Source: Vibrio tapetis subsp. quintayensis (GTDB lineage Bacteria; Pseudomonadota; Gammaproteobacteria; Enterobacterales; Vibrionaceae). Taken from it: 64,000 nucleotides of DNA. The stretch is from assembly GCF_030409945.1 (NCBI RefSeq), contig NZ_JAUFQV010000043.1:248001-312000 (forward strand), read 5' to 3'. Shown piece after piece: positions 35,433 to 45,077 of the stretch. The stretch's first letter is position 1, and each line of letters opens with the position of its first letter. A model generated the notes under the pieces. The model was not told the DNA's origin. It ran no database searches and saw only the letters and a program-made list of their open reading frames with translations. The position numbers and the translations under genes are program-made.

Positions 35433-36998
35433 TTACTTCATCATCTGTTGGCTAGCTTGTTCAAGTTGCTGAAGTCGGCCTTGAAGCATCATTGTGTTCT
35501 GGTTGAAGTTACCAGGGTTAAGAACCTGACTCGCTTGAGTTGGGTAATCTGGCAACGTGCTCAAGAAGCTTTGTACTTCATTGGCAACGGGTACAAATAA
35601 CCACATGTTATCCGCCATCCAACGTAAGTACATACCAGATTCATGAGGCGCTTTTTCGAATGGGTCTGCACGTAAATGAACGATTTGCGGCCAGTTTGGT
35701 TGGAAGCGAACCGCATCAACAATATTACCTTCTAGTACAGCAAATGAAACTTTGAAATCACCAGTACGAACTGCATTTAGCTCTGCGTTAGCTGAGAAGT
35801 AAAGCATGCTATCACGTGGACCTTGCTCTTCTTTACCTTCAAAATAAGGCAGGAAGTTGTAACCATCTAAATGCACACGCCAGTTTTTGCCGTTGTAACG
35901 AGCGCCTTTGTCAGAAGCCAATTTCTCTACTACTTTATCATCACCAGCGGCAGCCATTAAGGTTGGAATCCAATCTTGGTGAGACATAATGTCGTTGATC
36001 TTAGTACCTGGTTCGATCACACCAGGCCAACGAACGAGCTGTGGTACACGCATACCACCTTCGTATGTTGTGCCTTTCTCGCCGTGGAAGTAAGTCGCAC
36101 CACCATCAGGCCATGACACGGTTTCAGCGCCATTATCTGTTGAGTAAATTACAATGGTATTGTCAGCGATTTTTAGCTCATCAAGCTTGTCTAGCAAGAT
36201 ACCAACGTGGTCATCGTGCTCTAACATGCCATCGGCGTAAATGCTGATGCCTGATGCGCCTTGGTATTTCTCTTGTAGACGTGTCCAAACGTGCATACGA
36301 GTAGTGTTGTGCCAAATGAAGAAAGGTTTGTCCGCTTTAACGGCTTTTTCCATGAAAGCTAACGACTCTTCCAAGAACTCCTCATCGGCGTGCTCCATAC
36401 GCTTACGCGTCATTGGACCTGTGTCTTCAATTTTACCGTCTGCCGTTGCCTTAATTACGCCACGTGGACCGTATTTTTGACGGAATTCTGCATCTTTAGG
36501 GTAGTAATAAGTTTCTGGTTCTTCTTCAGCGTTAAGGTGATATAGGTTGCCGAAAAATTCATCAAAGCCGTGGTTGGTTGGTAGGTGTTTGTCTTGATCG
36601 CCCATGTGGTTTTTACCAAATTGAGCCGTCATGTAACCCTGCTCTTTTAATAAGTCAGCAATCGTTGGAGCCCAATCAGGAATACCGTGATCTGAGCCTG
36701 GCATACCGATAGTTAGCAGACCTGTTCGGAAAGGTTCTTGACCAGTAAGGAAAGCAGCTCGTCCTGCGGTACAAGACTGTTGGCCGTAATGATCAGTAAA
36801 TAACGCCCCTTCATTCGCGATACGGTCGATATTTGGGGTTTCATACCCCATCATGCCGTTGTTGTAAGCACTGATGTTGAACACACCAATGTCATCACCC
36901 CAGAGAGCCAAAATGTTAGGTTGGTCTGCTGCTGTCGCGGCGCCAGATGCGGCTAAAAGGCCAACACCTACTGCCAGTTTATTGATTTGGGTAGTCAT
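35433..36998 (-). CDS. Exported Cys-type arylsulfatase
   Basis: A 521-residue sulfatase with signal peptide (cleavage near ATAAD). Metal-binding D35 and D36 occur in WGDDIG. The modification motif is C76 in SCTAGRAAF, a C-x-A-x-R variant in which cysteine becomes formylglycine. FGKNHMGD holds the active-site lysine and STDNGAE further metal ligands. Cys-type sulfatases need a maturase; the anSME at 50969 in this window can supply it. A CTAGR variant is a known arylsulfatase form. It would release sulfate from aryl or carbohydrate esters in the periplasm. Divergent from moxR across 167 bases. Confidence 0.92.
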   Translation of the reverse strand: MTTQINKLAVGVGLLAASGAATAADQPNILALWGDDIGVFNISAYNNGMMGYETPNIDRIANEGALFTDHYGQQSCTAGRAAFLTGQEPFRTGLLTIGMPGSDHGIPDWAPTIADLLKEQGYMTAQFGKNHMGDQDKHLPTNHGFDEFFGNLYHLNAEEEPETYYYPKDAEFRQKYGPRGVIKATADGKIEDTGPMTRKRMEHADEEFLEESLAFMEKAVKADKPFFIWHNTTRMHVWTRLQEKYQGASGISIYADGMLEHDDHVGILLDKLDELKIADNTIVIYSTDNGAETVSWPDGGATYFHGEKGTTYEGGMRVPQLVRWPGVIEPGTKINDIMSHQDWIPTLMAAAGDDKVVEKLASDKGARYNGKNWRVHLDGYNFLPYFEGKEEQGPRDSMLYFSANAELNAVRTGDFKVSFAVLEGNIVDAVRFQPNWPQIVHLRADPFEKAPHESGMYLRWMADNMWLFVPVANEVQSFLSTLPDYPTQASQVLNPGNFNQNTMMLQGRLQQLEQASQQMMK

Positions 36999-37165
36999 AA
37001 GGACTCCAATTGTTTATTGAGATTGGAAAGTCAAAGTGTTTGTACACCTTGTTGCCATTTAAGCTAATCGGTTCCCGGTGTGGTGTCGCTTTATAGTGAC
37101 TATAACCAAAGGTTATATCCCCTTGAGGTAAGATCGGTACGCTAACTGTTTGACCGGAGTGAAAA

Positions 37166-38155
37166 ATGAATCAAACCCAGAAAAGCGTCAACCAACTTAT
37201 TGAACAAGTAGAAAAATCGGTAATAGGGCAGCGTCACGTAGTAGAAGCCTTGGTATTGGGACTGTTGACGAAAGGGCATGTTCTGCTTGAGGGGCTGCCG
37301 GGTACGGCCAAAACACGTTCTGTTAAAAGCTTGGCCGCAGAGTTGAATACGGGTTTTGGTCGAGTTCAATTCACTCCCGATCTCTTGCCGTCTGACGTAA
37401 CAGGTACACAGGTCTATCAAGATGTTGATGGCAAACCTTCACTTCATTTTCAACCAGGCCCGATCTTCAACAATATTGTGCTTGCCGATGAAATCAATCG
37501 CGCACCAGCTAAGGTCCAAGCGGCATTATTAGAAGCGATGGCAGAGAACACCGTCACCATAAGTGGTGAAAGCCATAGCCTACCGGATTTATTCATGGTT
37601 TTGGCCACGCAAAACCCTATCGAGCAAGAGGGCACGTACACCTTGCCAGAAGCACAGCTCGATCGGTTCATGCTTAAAGTCACGGTGGAATACCCAGAAC
37701 AAGACAGCGAGTTGAGCATTATCCGGTTACTTCGTGCTGAAGAGGCACAACAGAGCGCTGCCACTAAAGACGATGATTCAAGTTCAGAAGGGATCGATCC
37801 AAGCGTAATACTCACCGCGAGACAGCAGTTATCGAAAGTGAGTGTGTCGCCGTTGGTGGAAAACTACATTGTGGCCCTAGTCATGGCGACCCGAACACCA
37901 AGCCGATACCGTAATTCCCGTTTGCAAAACTGGATTGAAATCGGAGCAAGCCCAAGGGCATCCATTGCATTAGATAAATGTGCTCGAGCGTATGCATGGT
38001 TACAAGGGCGAGATTACACGCTTCCTGACGACGTACGCAGTGTTGTTCCTATGGTATTGGGTCATCGCTTCGCATTATCGTACGACGCTCTTGCAGATGG
38101 TGTGAACCGCAGTGACATCATTAACGAGTTGCTTGATAACGTAGAAATCGGTTAA
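37166..38155 (+). CDS. MoxR-family AAA+ ATPase
   Basis: A 329-residue ATPase. Walker A GLPGTAKT is at residues 43-50; Walker B is VLADEINRAP, with sensor 1 in VLATQNP. MoxR proteins act with von Willebrand factor A (VWA) partners as chaperones that assemble or activate other proteins. It is the first gene of a six-gene operon. ATG 37166 follows GGAG. The following genes (DUF58, DUF4381, two VWA, BatD) are the standard MoxR partners, related to the Bat (Bacteroides aerotolerance) set. Confidence 0.94.
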   Translation: MNQTQKSVNQLIEQVEKSVIGQRHVVEALVLGLLTKGHVLLEGLPGTAKTRSVKSLAAELNTGFGRVQFTPDLLPSDVTGTQVYQDVDGKPSLHFQPGPIFNNIVLADEINRAPAKVQAALLEAMAENTVTISGESHSLPDLFMVLATQNPIEQEGTYTLPEAQLDRFMLKVTVEYPEQDSELSIIRLLRAEEAQQSAATKDDDSSSEGIDPSVILTARQQLSKVSVSPLVENYIVALVMATRTPSRYRNSRLQNWIEIGASPRASIALDKCARAYAWLQGRDYTLPDDVRSVVPMVLGHRFALSYDALADGVNRSDIINELLDNVEIG

Positions 38156-38170
38156 CAGCAATTAGTAGGG

Positions 38171-39157
38171 GTGACTATGACGAAAATCTTCTCTAATCAG
38201 ACGAACGAACAGGCTCCGAGCGATGATATCGATAGCCGTATTTGTTGCAGCTATAAGCAGTTGGTACCTCTCCAATCTCAAGCTCAGTCATTCAGTTTGT
38301 TGCCGCATATTAGTTCGGGCACTTCGTTGGCCGGACGACAGCACTCTTTGTTTCGTGGCCGAGGGTTAAATTTTGAAGAGCTGAAGCATTACCAACCAGG
38401 GGATGATGTTCGCAACATTGATTGGAAGACGACAATGCGTGTGGGTAAGCCCTATGTACGCAGTTACACCGAGGAAAAAGATCGCAATGTCATCGTGTTA
38501 GCAGATCTGCGCTCCGGGATGTTTTTCTCTTCTCAGAGTGTGATGAAATCGGTCGTGGTGGCAGAAGTAACAGCCTTGTGTGGCTGGAAAGCCATTAAGC
38601 AGGGTGACCGAGTTGGGTTTGTGTTAGCGACGCCAAAGCAAATACAACTAAGCCGCTCTTGCCGTTCACAAAATGATCTGTTGCATCGGCTCAGTGATAT
38701 TGCGAAAGCGACCCAGCACTTAAACTGCCATTCATCTAATGATTCAATTAGCAACTTTAGTAATATTATTAAACAGTTAATACGTTTGAATCTTAGGTCA
38801 AGTACGCTGATTTTGATTAGCGATTGGCATGACGCCAGCGAACGCGATTTGGATGCCCTTAAATACCTACAACAGCGAAATGATGTGGTCAGTGTGCTGG
38901 TCTCTGACCCGCTAGAGCTTAAATTACCTGAACGTCTGCATACTCAACCATGGGTTATTGGCAATGGCGAACAGCAAATGAATATTAGTGGTAAGGCGCT
39001 GGTATCTGAAATCAATCAGGTGCTTGAACACAGTGGTGATACCAAGCGGAACCGATTACGAAAGCTGATGACAGCAAAAAAACTTCCGTTCATAGAATTG
39101 GGAACGTCTGGCAACCATTTGCGCATTTTTAAGCAGAAAGTGGGAGGTCGTACATGA
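38171..39157 (+). CDS. DUF58 domain protein of the MoxR/Bat operon
   Basis: A 328-residue cytosolic VWA-like protein. It carries the DUF58 hallmark FRGRGLNFEELKHYQPGDDVRNIDWK, then RSYTEEKDRNVIVLADLR. No membrane segment. DUF58 proteins are thought to be MoxR clients or adaptors. The start is 15 bases after moxR with GGGG as SD, and the stop overlaps the next start (ATGA). Confidence 0.9.
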   Translation: MTMTKIFSNQTNEQAPSDDIDSRICCSYKQLVPLQSQAQSFSLLPHISSGTSLAGRQHSLFRGRGLNFEELKHYQPGDDVRNIDWKTTMRVGKPYVRSYTEEKDRNVIVLADLRSGMFFSSQSVMKSVVVAEVTALCGWKAIKQGDRVGFVLATPKQIQLSRSCRSQNDLLHRLSDIAKATQHLNCHSSNDSISNFSNIIKQLIRLNLRSSTLILISDWHDASERDLDALKYLQQRNDVVSVLVSDPLELKLPERLHTQPWVIGNGEQQMNISGKALVSEINQVLEHSGDTKRNRLRKLMTAKKLPFIELGTSGNHLRIFKQKVGGRT

Positions 39158-39696
39158 CAGAGCATCGTGCACCTAGTACTTACATTCTACGAGATTTGAA
39201 TGACGTAGAAGTCCCTCCAGAAATTAGCTGGATTCCGCAGACCATAGGTTGGAAAGTTCTAGCAGCGGCCCTGTTGGTTTTGGTTGTGTATTCCGGATTT
39301 AAAATTGCCAGAAACCGTTGGGAAAATCGTTATCGCGGCGAAGCGATTGAAGCGTTATTAAACATGCATATCATGACTGATGATGCAGGCTACCGAGTCT
39401 TCGTGATCCTCAAACAAGTATTGTTTTATTTGGATGCCAATCATGCACAGTTGCATGGTTCGGAATTTTTGAAGCAATTAGATGGCATGTTGCCTAGCAC
39501 CCACAAAAAGACTTCGACCCGTTCTCGTTCAAATTTTGATGGGGGCAGTACATCGTTTCATTCAAACTTAGGGGAGCGATGGATGAACTCCTTGGTAAAC
39601 CCTGAGGAAAAGCTATCTCACACTGAGCTAGAACAGATCATGATTCAAAGTATTGAGTGGGTCAAATGCCACCAAAGTGAGGTGACAGTACGATGA
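39154..39696 (+). CDS. DUF4381 membrane protein of the MoxR/Bat operon
   Basis: A 180-residue protein with one hydrophobic segment near residues 33-50 (WKVLAAALLVLVVYSGF), preceded by LNDVEVPPEISWIPQTIGW. This is the DUF4381 arrangement, expected to be anchored in the inner membrane with a cytosolic tail. It sits between DUF58 and BatA and overlaps both neighbours by four bases (ATGA). Confidence 0.85.
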   Translation: MTEHRAPSTYILRDLNDVEVPPEISWIPQTIGWKVLAAALLVLVVYSGFKIARNRWENRYRGEAIEALLNMHIMTDDAGYRVFVILKQVLFYLDANHAQLHGSEFLKQLDGMLPSTHKKTSTRSRSNFDGGSTSFHSNLGERWMNSLVNPEEKLSHTELEQIMIQSIEWVKCHQSEVTVR

Positions 39697-40787
39697 TATC
39701 GGAACTAGAGTATGTTCATCCCGCTATGTTTTGGTTGTTGCCGCTGCCTATTTTGGTCTATCGGCTCATTCCGGCTTACAAAACCCGACAGGTAGCCGCT
39801 AAAGTTCCTTTTTTTGATGTTCTATTGTCTTCAATGGGATCTAAAACGGAACGACCAAACAGCCAACTTAGACCTAAGTGGTGGCAAAGGGTTATTTTGC
39901 TGCTCTCTTGGGGGCTTATGGTTATCGCGCTCGCGAAACCTACCATTTTAGGAGAAGTGCAAACACGAGATTTAGTCGGCCGTGATGTCATGGTGTTACT
40001 GGACTTATCCGGTTCTATGGCCGAACAAGATTTTAAAAGTCCGACGGGTGAAAAACTAACGCGTTTACAAGCGGCAAAGGAAGTGCTGTCTGATTTTGGT
40101 AAAAACCGTAAAGGTGACCGATTAGGTTTGATTTTATTTGGTGACGCCGCATTTATTCAAACGCCTTTTACCGCCGACAATCAGGCTTGGTTGACCTTAC
40201 TTGAGCAAACCGAAGTGGCGATGGCTGGCCAAAGTACGTTTCTTGGGGATGCGTTAGGGCTTGCGATCAAAGTATTTCAACTGCAAGCGGAAGAAAAGCA
40301 GCAAGACACCGCTGAGAAAGTCGTCATCGTACTAACGGATGGTAACGACACTGGCAGCTTCGTAGAGCCTATTGATGCGGCAAAAATTGCGGGGGCTTAT
40401 GATGTTCGAATCCATGTTGTTGCGATGGGAGATCCGGCAACCGTGGGAGAAGCTGCATTAGATATGGACACGATCAATCGCATTGCTGCAGAGTCTGGTG
40501 GCCAGGCATTTGAAGCGCTCGATCACATCGCTTTGTCTAAAGCCTATCAACAGATTGATGAACTTGAGCCCAAGCTATACCAGAGCACGTCGTATCAACC
40601 GAGAAAAGAAATTCATCACTATCTAATGATTACCATTGTATTGATGTACTTGGCAGCATTTACGGTGTCGTCAACGTCGGAATTCGTTCGATCTTTTTCG
40701 AAAAATAAAGCAGAAAAAACGGTGGACCGCTCACCATTAATCGGTGACGGTGACGGTGACGGTGACGAGGGGGTAAATCATGTTTAA
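39693..40787 (+). CDS. VWA-domain membrane protein, BatA-like
   Basis: A 364-residue protein. Two N-terminal membrane segments (near residues 8-24 and 66-85) are followed by a VWA domain with intact MIDAS metal site in LLDLSGSMAEQD and VLTDGNDTGS. One C-terminal membrane segment is near residue 310. The extreme C-terminus has GDGDGDGDEG, coded by four direct copies of GGTGAC at 40743-40766. It overlaps the next gene by 8 bases. BatA likely forms a membrane complex with BatB and MoxR. Confidence 0.9.
   Translation: MISELEYVHPAMFWLLPLPILVYRLIPAYKTRQVAAKVPFFDVLLSSMGSKTERPNSQLRPKWWQRVILLLSWGLMVIALAKPTILGEVQTRDLVGRDVMVLLDLSGSMAEQDFKSPTGEKLTRLQAAKEVLSDFGKNRKGDRLGLILFGDAAFIQTPFTADNQAWLTLLEQTEVAMAGQSTFLGDALGLAIKVFQLQAEEKQQDTAEKVVIVLTDGNDTGSFVEPIDAAKIAGAYDVRIHVVAMGDPATVGEAALDMDTINRIAAESGGQAFEALDHIALSKAYQQIDELEPKLYQSTSYQPRKEIHHYLMITIVLMYLAAFTVSSTSEFVRSFSKNKAEKTVDRSPLIGDGDGDGDEGVNHV
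40743..40766. repeat. Hexanucleotide tandem repeat in the batA-like 3' end
   Basis: Four copies of GGTGAC give an alternating Gly-Asp tail. Unit length of six keeps the frame, so copy changes would only change tail length. Confidence 0.75.
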
Positions 40788-42486
40788 CTTGACGACTTGG
40801 GCAACTTTTATTGAACAATTCCACTTCCTTAGACCGCATTGGTTATGGCTATTGTTACCAATGATCGTTTTGGTTACGCTTCGTTGGAAGAAAGACAACC
40901 AAAGCGCACTTCATGACGTACTGCCAGAACACATAAGAAAAGTACTATTAATTGGCAATCGAGGTTGGCAGTCTCAATTACCGCTTAAGTTGCTAACGGC
41001 AGGGTTCGTGTGTGCAATCGTGGCCTGCGCTGGGCCAACATGGCAACACATACCGTCCCCTTTTGGTGAAGACAAAGCGGAGCTGATCATTGTGTTGGAT
41101 GCCAGTGAATCCATGTTAGACACAGACATTGCTCCTAGCCGATTAGAGCGAGCCAAGCACAAGATTCAATCTATTGTTGAATCGCGGAATGGTGGTAGAA
41201 CCGGTTTGATTGTGTTCGCAGGCACAGCCCATACCGCAATGCCGTTAACATCGGATACTAAGGTGTTACTTCCTTACTTAGCCGCCATCACTCCAGACAT
41301 CATGCCTAAAACAGGCAAACAAGCTGAAACAGCTTTGCCGATCATTGATGAGCAATTTGCGAGTACAAGTGAGGGGGCGGGGAATACGATTTTATTGGTG
41401 ACTGACGGTGTCTCCCCGGAAGCGAGCAACCAGTATCAATCATACTTTGCTAAAACGAACGCGCAGTTGTTGATTCTTGCGGTTGGTAACCCTGCTGTGG
41501 TCTCCAATACGCCGTTAGATATGAATGCATTATCGTCACTTGCTTCGAAAACAAGTGGAAGTTTGGTTGAAGTAACGACCGACAACCGAGATGTAGAACG
41601 CGTCAGCCGTTTGATTGAAAAACACCTGCAACTCAATGGCGAATCAGATATGCCATGGCAAGATATGGGGTATTACTTGTTGTTTCCCATTGCCTTATTG
41701 CTATTGTTCTGGTTTAGAAAAGGTTGGCTTGTTCAATGGGTAATAGTGGGCATCGCTGTTACGGGCCTTGGGATTAGCACTCCTGTTATGGCGCAAACAG
41801 TAGAAAATGCGCAACCGATAGAGGTTTCAGCGCCCACAAAGCAAAGTAAACAAGACGTCCTTCACCGTTGGTGGATTGGCCTTTGGTTCACACCAGACCA
41901 ACAAGGTCAACGATTGTTCAATCAAAAAGACTACCTTGAAGCGGCAGTACATTACCAAGATCCATACCGAAAAGGTGTGGCTTATTATTACGCAGCAGAA
42001 TACCAACTGGCTTTTACGGCTTTTATGCAAGTCAAAGATTCTGATCTAGCTCTTTATAATGCCGCAAGCGCACTGGCTCGCCAAAGGGAATATTTAGCGG
42101 CAAAAAATGCGCTCATTGAAATACTAGAAGAGGGGGACTTAGACCCTACACTTAGGCTTAATGCGAGTCAAAACCTAACAGCAATTACGCATATCATTGA
42201 ACAGATAGAACGTACCAGTGAAAGCCAAGCGAACACCACTGAAGGGTTGGAAGAGTCGATGGAGTTGGGGAACAACCCACAAACATCAGAGGGCTATGAA
42301 GAAACCGTTGTTTCAAGTGTGTTGTTGCGCGAAAAGCTCAATGCCAACGAGATATTGGGCAGCAAAGAGTTAGCGGATAAATGGCTAAAGCGTGTTGAAG
42401 CTGATCCTAAATACTTTTTAATGGCGAAGTTTCAAATACAACTTCAAAATCGTGGTAATGAGGAGCGTACTCATGATGAAAAATGA
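40780..42486 (+). CDS. VWA/TPR fusion membrane protein, BatB-BatC-like
   Basis: A 568-residue protein with N-terminal membrane segments, a VWA domain with MIDAS VLDASESMLD, then a membrane segment (near 288-304), a signal-like segment, and a C-terminal TPR domain (about residues 380-470: QKDYLEAAVHYQDPY, AAEYQLAFTAFMQV). In many Bacteroidetes batB and batC are separate genes; here they are fused. It overlaps batA (8 bases) and the next gene (14 bases). Confidence 0.9.
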   Translation: MFNLTTWATFIEQFHFLRPHWLWLLLPMIVLVTLRWKKDNQSALHDVLPEHIRKVLLIGNRGWQSQLPLKLLTAGFVCAIVACAGPTWQHIPSPFGEDKAELIIVLDASESMLDTDIAPSRLERAKHKIQSIVESRNGGRTGLIVFAGTAHTAMPLTSDTKVLLPYLAAITPDIMPKTGKQAETALPIIDEQFASTSEGAGNTILLVTDGVSPEASNQYQSYFAKTNAQLLILAVGNPAVVSNTPLDMNALSSLASKTSGSLVEVTTDNRDVERVSRLIEKHLQLNGESDMPWQDMGYYLLFPIALLLLFWFRKGWLVQWVIVGIAVTGLGISTPVMAQTVENAQPIEVSAPTKQSKQDVLHRWWIGLWFTPDQQGQRLFNQKDYLEAAVHYQDPYRKGVAYYYAAEYQLAFTAFMQVKDSDLALYNAASALARQREYLAAKNALIEILEEGDLDPTLRLNASQNLTAITHIIEQIERTSESQANTTEGLEESMELGNNPQTSEGYEETVVSSVLLREKLNANEILGSKELADKWLKRVEADPKYFLMAKFQIQLQNRGNEERTHDEK

Positions 42487-43810
42487 CATTGGGCTTGGGA
42501 ACTATCGCACTCTTATCATTGGTTTTCTTTGTTTTACCAGCGTGTTATTTGCGCCGTTTTCTTTTGCTAGTTCTGCTGCTAATTCTACACTTATGAGTCA
42601 ACTAGAAGGGAGTCATAAATCAGTAAAAGATCGAGTCACTGTGTCGGTATGGCTGTCTGACAGCCCAGTATTAGTTGATTCAAAGCGAGCCCAAATTGAC
42701 AAGAAAAAAGCCACTATATTAGACAAATATTACGTCAACGACCAAATTAAACTCTACATAGAGGTAAGCACTCCAACTTGGTTTGCTGGTGGTACTGATA
42801 TAGGTTATATCGACTTGCCCCACGCGATCGTTAGGCAAAGTAACCAGTTAGCCACTAATTATACCACCCGAGAAAAAGGGCAGACGTGGTCAAAACAACG
42901 GTGGGAAATCCCGCTATTTCCTCAGCAATCGGGCATGTTTACGCTGCCATCCATACCCGTTTCTGTCATTGTTGCGGATGAAAATCGTCAAAAAGTCCCG
43001 CTGGAATTCATGACGCCATCATTATCGTTCAATGCTGTTTTACCGAGTGGATTACTAGATTCGTCTCAGAGCTGGTTTAGTGCGACAGACGCAAGTATTC
43101 AAGAAAGCTGGCAGTTGTCTCGTTCCGAGTTAAAGGTTGGTGACTCGGTAACGCACACGGTGACGATAAAGGCTCGGGACACTCTCTCTATTTTTCTCCC
43201 ATCTATGCTTGCTTTACAAAACAATGATGCGACTCAGGCTTACTCTTCACCTCATGAACTTACCGATCAACAAATGCGAGGGGAGTATGTTGCCACACGT
43301 AAAGAAAGTCGTACTTACGTTATTCAAAAAGGTGGGGAGCTTGTTTTTCCCAGTGTGCACTTCCATTGGTGGAATAGTGAAACAGCCAGGGTTGAAGAGC
43401 TCGTATTACCTGGACATAGGCTAGTTGTTAAACATACCTTTACTTCTTATGTACAGGAGCATAAAAGCCTGATATTGATGGCTAGTAGTTTTTCAATAAT
43501 GTCAGCCTTCATACTATGCGCTGGTATTTGGTATTATCGCCGTAATCCTTTACCAAGAATTGTTAGTCTGTCTGTGCTTCTTTATGGAAAAAAATGGCCT
43601 GCAGCTCGTACTTTGATTTATCTACAGTTAAGAGACAAAACCAACTTGCTTGCCTTGCGCCAGTTGGAGAGCAACCCAGTTTGGCAACAAGACAGTGAAG
43701 CATTGCAAATGAGCGTTTTGAGTAAACGGAAGTTTATTACTATGTGGTTTCAAATTAAAAGTAAAAATGAAATGAATAAGCTTTCTGGGTTTAAATGTTT
43801 GGATCTGTAA
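42473..43810 (+). CDS. BatD-like membrane protein
   Basis: A 445-residue protein with signal peptide (TLIIGFLCFTSVLFAPFSFAS), a large beta-rich extracytoplasmic domain (about 60-345), and a membrane helix near residue 345 followed by a short cytosolic part. This is the layout of BatD-like oxygen-tolerance proteins. GAGGAG SD at seven bases supports ATG 42473. The longer ORF to 42452 lies inside the previous gene and is not used. It ends the MoxR operon; a tract of ordinary spacer follows. Confidence 0.8.
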   Translation: MMKNDIGLGNYRTLIIGFLCFTSVLFAPFSFASSAANSTLMSQLEGSHKSVKDRVTVSVWLSDSPVLVDSKRAQIDKKKATILDKYYVNDQIKLYIEVSTPTWFAGGTDIGYIDLPHAIVRQSNQLATNYTTREKGQTWSKQRWEIPLFPQQSGMFTLPSIPVSVIVADENRQKVPLEFMTPSLSFNAVLPSGLLDSSQSWFSATDASIQESWQLSRSELKVGDSVTHTVTIKARDTLSIFLPSMLALQNNDATQAYSSPHELTDQQMRGEYVATRKESRTYVIQKGGELVFPSVHFHWWNSETARVEELVLPGHRLVVKHTFTSYVQEHKSLILMASSFSIMSAFILCAGIWYYRRNPLPRIVSLSVLLYGKKWPAARTLIYLQLRDKTNLLALRQLESNPVWQQDSEALQMSVLSKRKFITMWFQIKSKNEMNKLSGFKCLDL

Positions 43811-43913
43811 ACGGATCCCATAAGCGGGGTTAGGTCAATGTTGATATGCACTTAACCTCGATGGAGAGGGTTTGCGGTAATGCTTTCACATACCGCCCAT
43901 CTGTATTATTCCC

Positions 43914-43947
43914 TTAGTTACTCACAAATTAGTTACTCACAAATTAG
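43914..43947. repeat. 15-base tandem duplication at the end of a Sel1 gene
   Basis: TTAGTTACTCACAAA occurs twice in immediate succession (43914-43928 and 43929-43943) and then three further bases begin a third copy. It spans the stop codon of the minus-strand Sel1 gene and the spacer after the BatD gene. Probably a recent slippage duplication. Confidence 0.7.
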
Positions 43948-44907
43948 GTAATCGGACTCAACGCATTTCTTGGACATGTTGTCAGCATTTCTAATCGCCT
44001 CAGTGGTTAGATATTCGCGGACGATCTTTATCGCGTTGGAAGCGTCATGCCCATTGAGCTGAGATATTAGAAGCCATAAAAGCGCGTTGTTATGTTCTTC
44101 CAAATTAAAATAAGTCAAACCTAGGTTGAACTGAGCGAAGGCGTAGCCTGAATTTGCTGCTTGACGAAACCAATATAGGGCTTTTTCACTATCTTGTTTG
44201 ACGGCTATACCGTTCGTATAATAATTTCCCAGATGGAACTGAGCTCCTTCATCCCCTTGCGCTGCGGATTTTTCAAACCAATACAAAGCTTTAACTCTAT
44301 CTTTTGGAACGACGGTGCCAATATGGAACATAATAGCGAGATTGAATTGTGCGTTAGCATAGCCTTTATCCGCCGCTTTTTTAGTCCAATATATTGCTAA
44401 TTGATTGTTCTGAGAGACTGCTTCACCTTGTGCATACAGGATCCCCAATTCTGACTGTGCAGGCAAATATTCTTGTTTGGCTGATTGCTGCATCCAATGC
44501 ATGGCTTGGGCATTATCTTGATCTACTCCTTTACCATACAGATATCTGCGTGACAGGTGGTACTGAGCTGGTGCATAACCTTGTTCCACTGATTTATGAT
44601 ACCAGTTGATTGCTAATTCACTATAGCCTTTCTTGTAGTATGCTTCTGCTAGGTAGTATTGCATGACAGCATCACCACCTTTCGCTAGTGGATACAATAT
44701 TTCATACTCTTCGCCTAAATCAACAAAATCAGAGTTAATAATATCTTTGTTATGCTCCATTGCGTACACAATGATCGGACATGAGAATAAGGCAATTGAG
44801 AGCAGAGTTCCGAGAGTTAGCCTAATAGTGCGATGAATGTTAATGAGTGGGGAACTATTCTCTTTAACATTATCATCACTTTTAATTCCCTTATTATAAC
44901 TTTTCAT
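43933..44907 (-). CDS. Sel1-repeat protein, membrane-anchored or exported
   Basis: About 324 residues. A hydrophobic signal or anchor follows a basic start (residues about 30-50: TLGTLLSIALFSCPIIVYA). The rest is Sel1 repeats, e.g. YAPAQYHLSRRYLYGKG and YANAQFNLAIMF. ATG 44907 is chosen; a TTG 12 bases upstream would add four residues. The stop is within a 15-base duplicated stretch. A paralogue with similar repeats starts 1.1 kb upstream in the same orientation. Confidence 0.82.
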   Translation of the reverse strand: MKSYNKGIKSDDNVKENSSPLINIHRTIRLTLGTLLSIALFSCPIIVYAMEHNKDIINSDFVDLGEEYEILYPLAKGGDAVMQYYLAEAYYKKGYSELAINWYHKSVEQGYAPAQYHLSRRYLYGKGVDQDNAQAMHWMQQSAKQEYLPAQSELGILYAQGEAVSQNNQLAIYWTKKAADKGYANAQFNLAIMFHIGTVVPKDRVKALYWFEKSAAQGDEGAQFHLGNYYTNGIAVKQDSEKALYWFRQAANSGYAFAQFNLGLTYFNLEEHNNALLWLLISQLNGHDASNAIKIVREYLTTEAIRNADNMSKKCVESDYLICE

Positions 44908-44969
44908 AGATAAATCCAATATAAATTATATTTTTGCTATAGTTTCTTGATTTAAATAGAAACTATTGA

Positions 44970-45077
44970 CTATTTTTCACAAGAGATTTCTTGTATATCA
45001 TTGCTTGAAATATCACTTCCCATTGCCATTAGTTTTTCCTCTAGGTCCATTGATTTATCTAAGGAGATGGGGACTCC
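44970..45077 (-). other. Displaced C-terminal tail of the neighbouring Sel1 gene (frameshift)
   Basis: Read in a different frame from the upstream gene, this stretch encodes GVPISLDKSMDLEEKLMAMG and then SDISSNDIQEISCEK and a stop at 44970-44972. It looks like a natural end for a Sel1 protein, and joins the upstream gene if the G4 run at 45076-45079 (minus strand) had five bases. As written the gene stops early at 45059. Either a sequencing or assembly error, a recent mutation, or frame switching. Confidence 0.5.
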
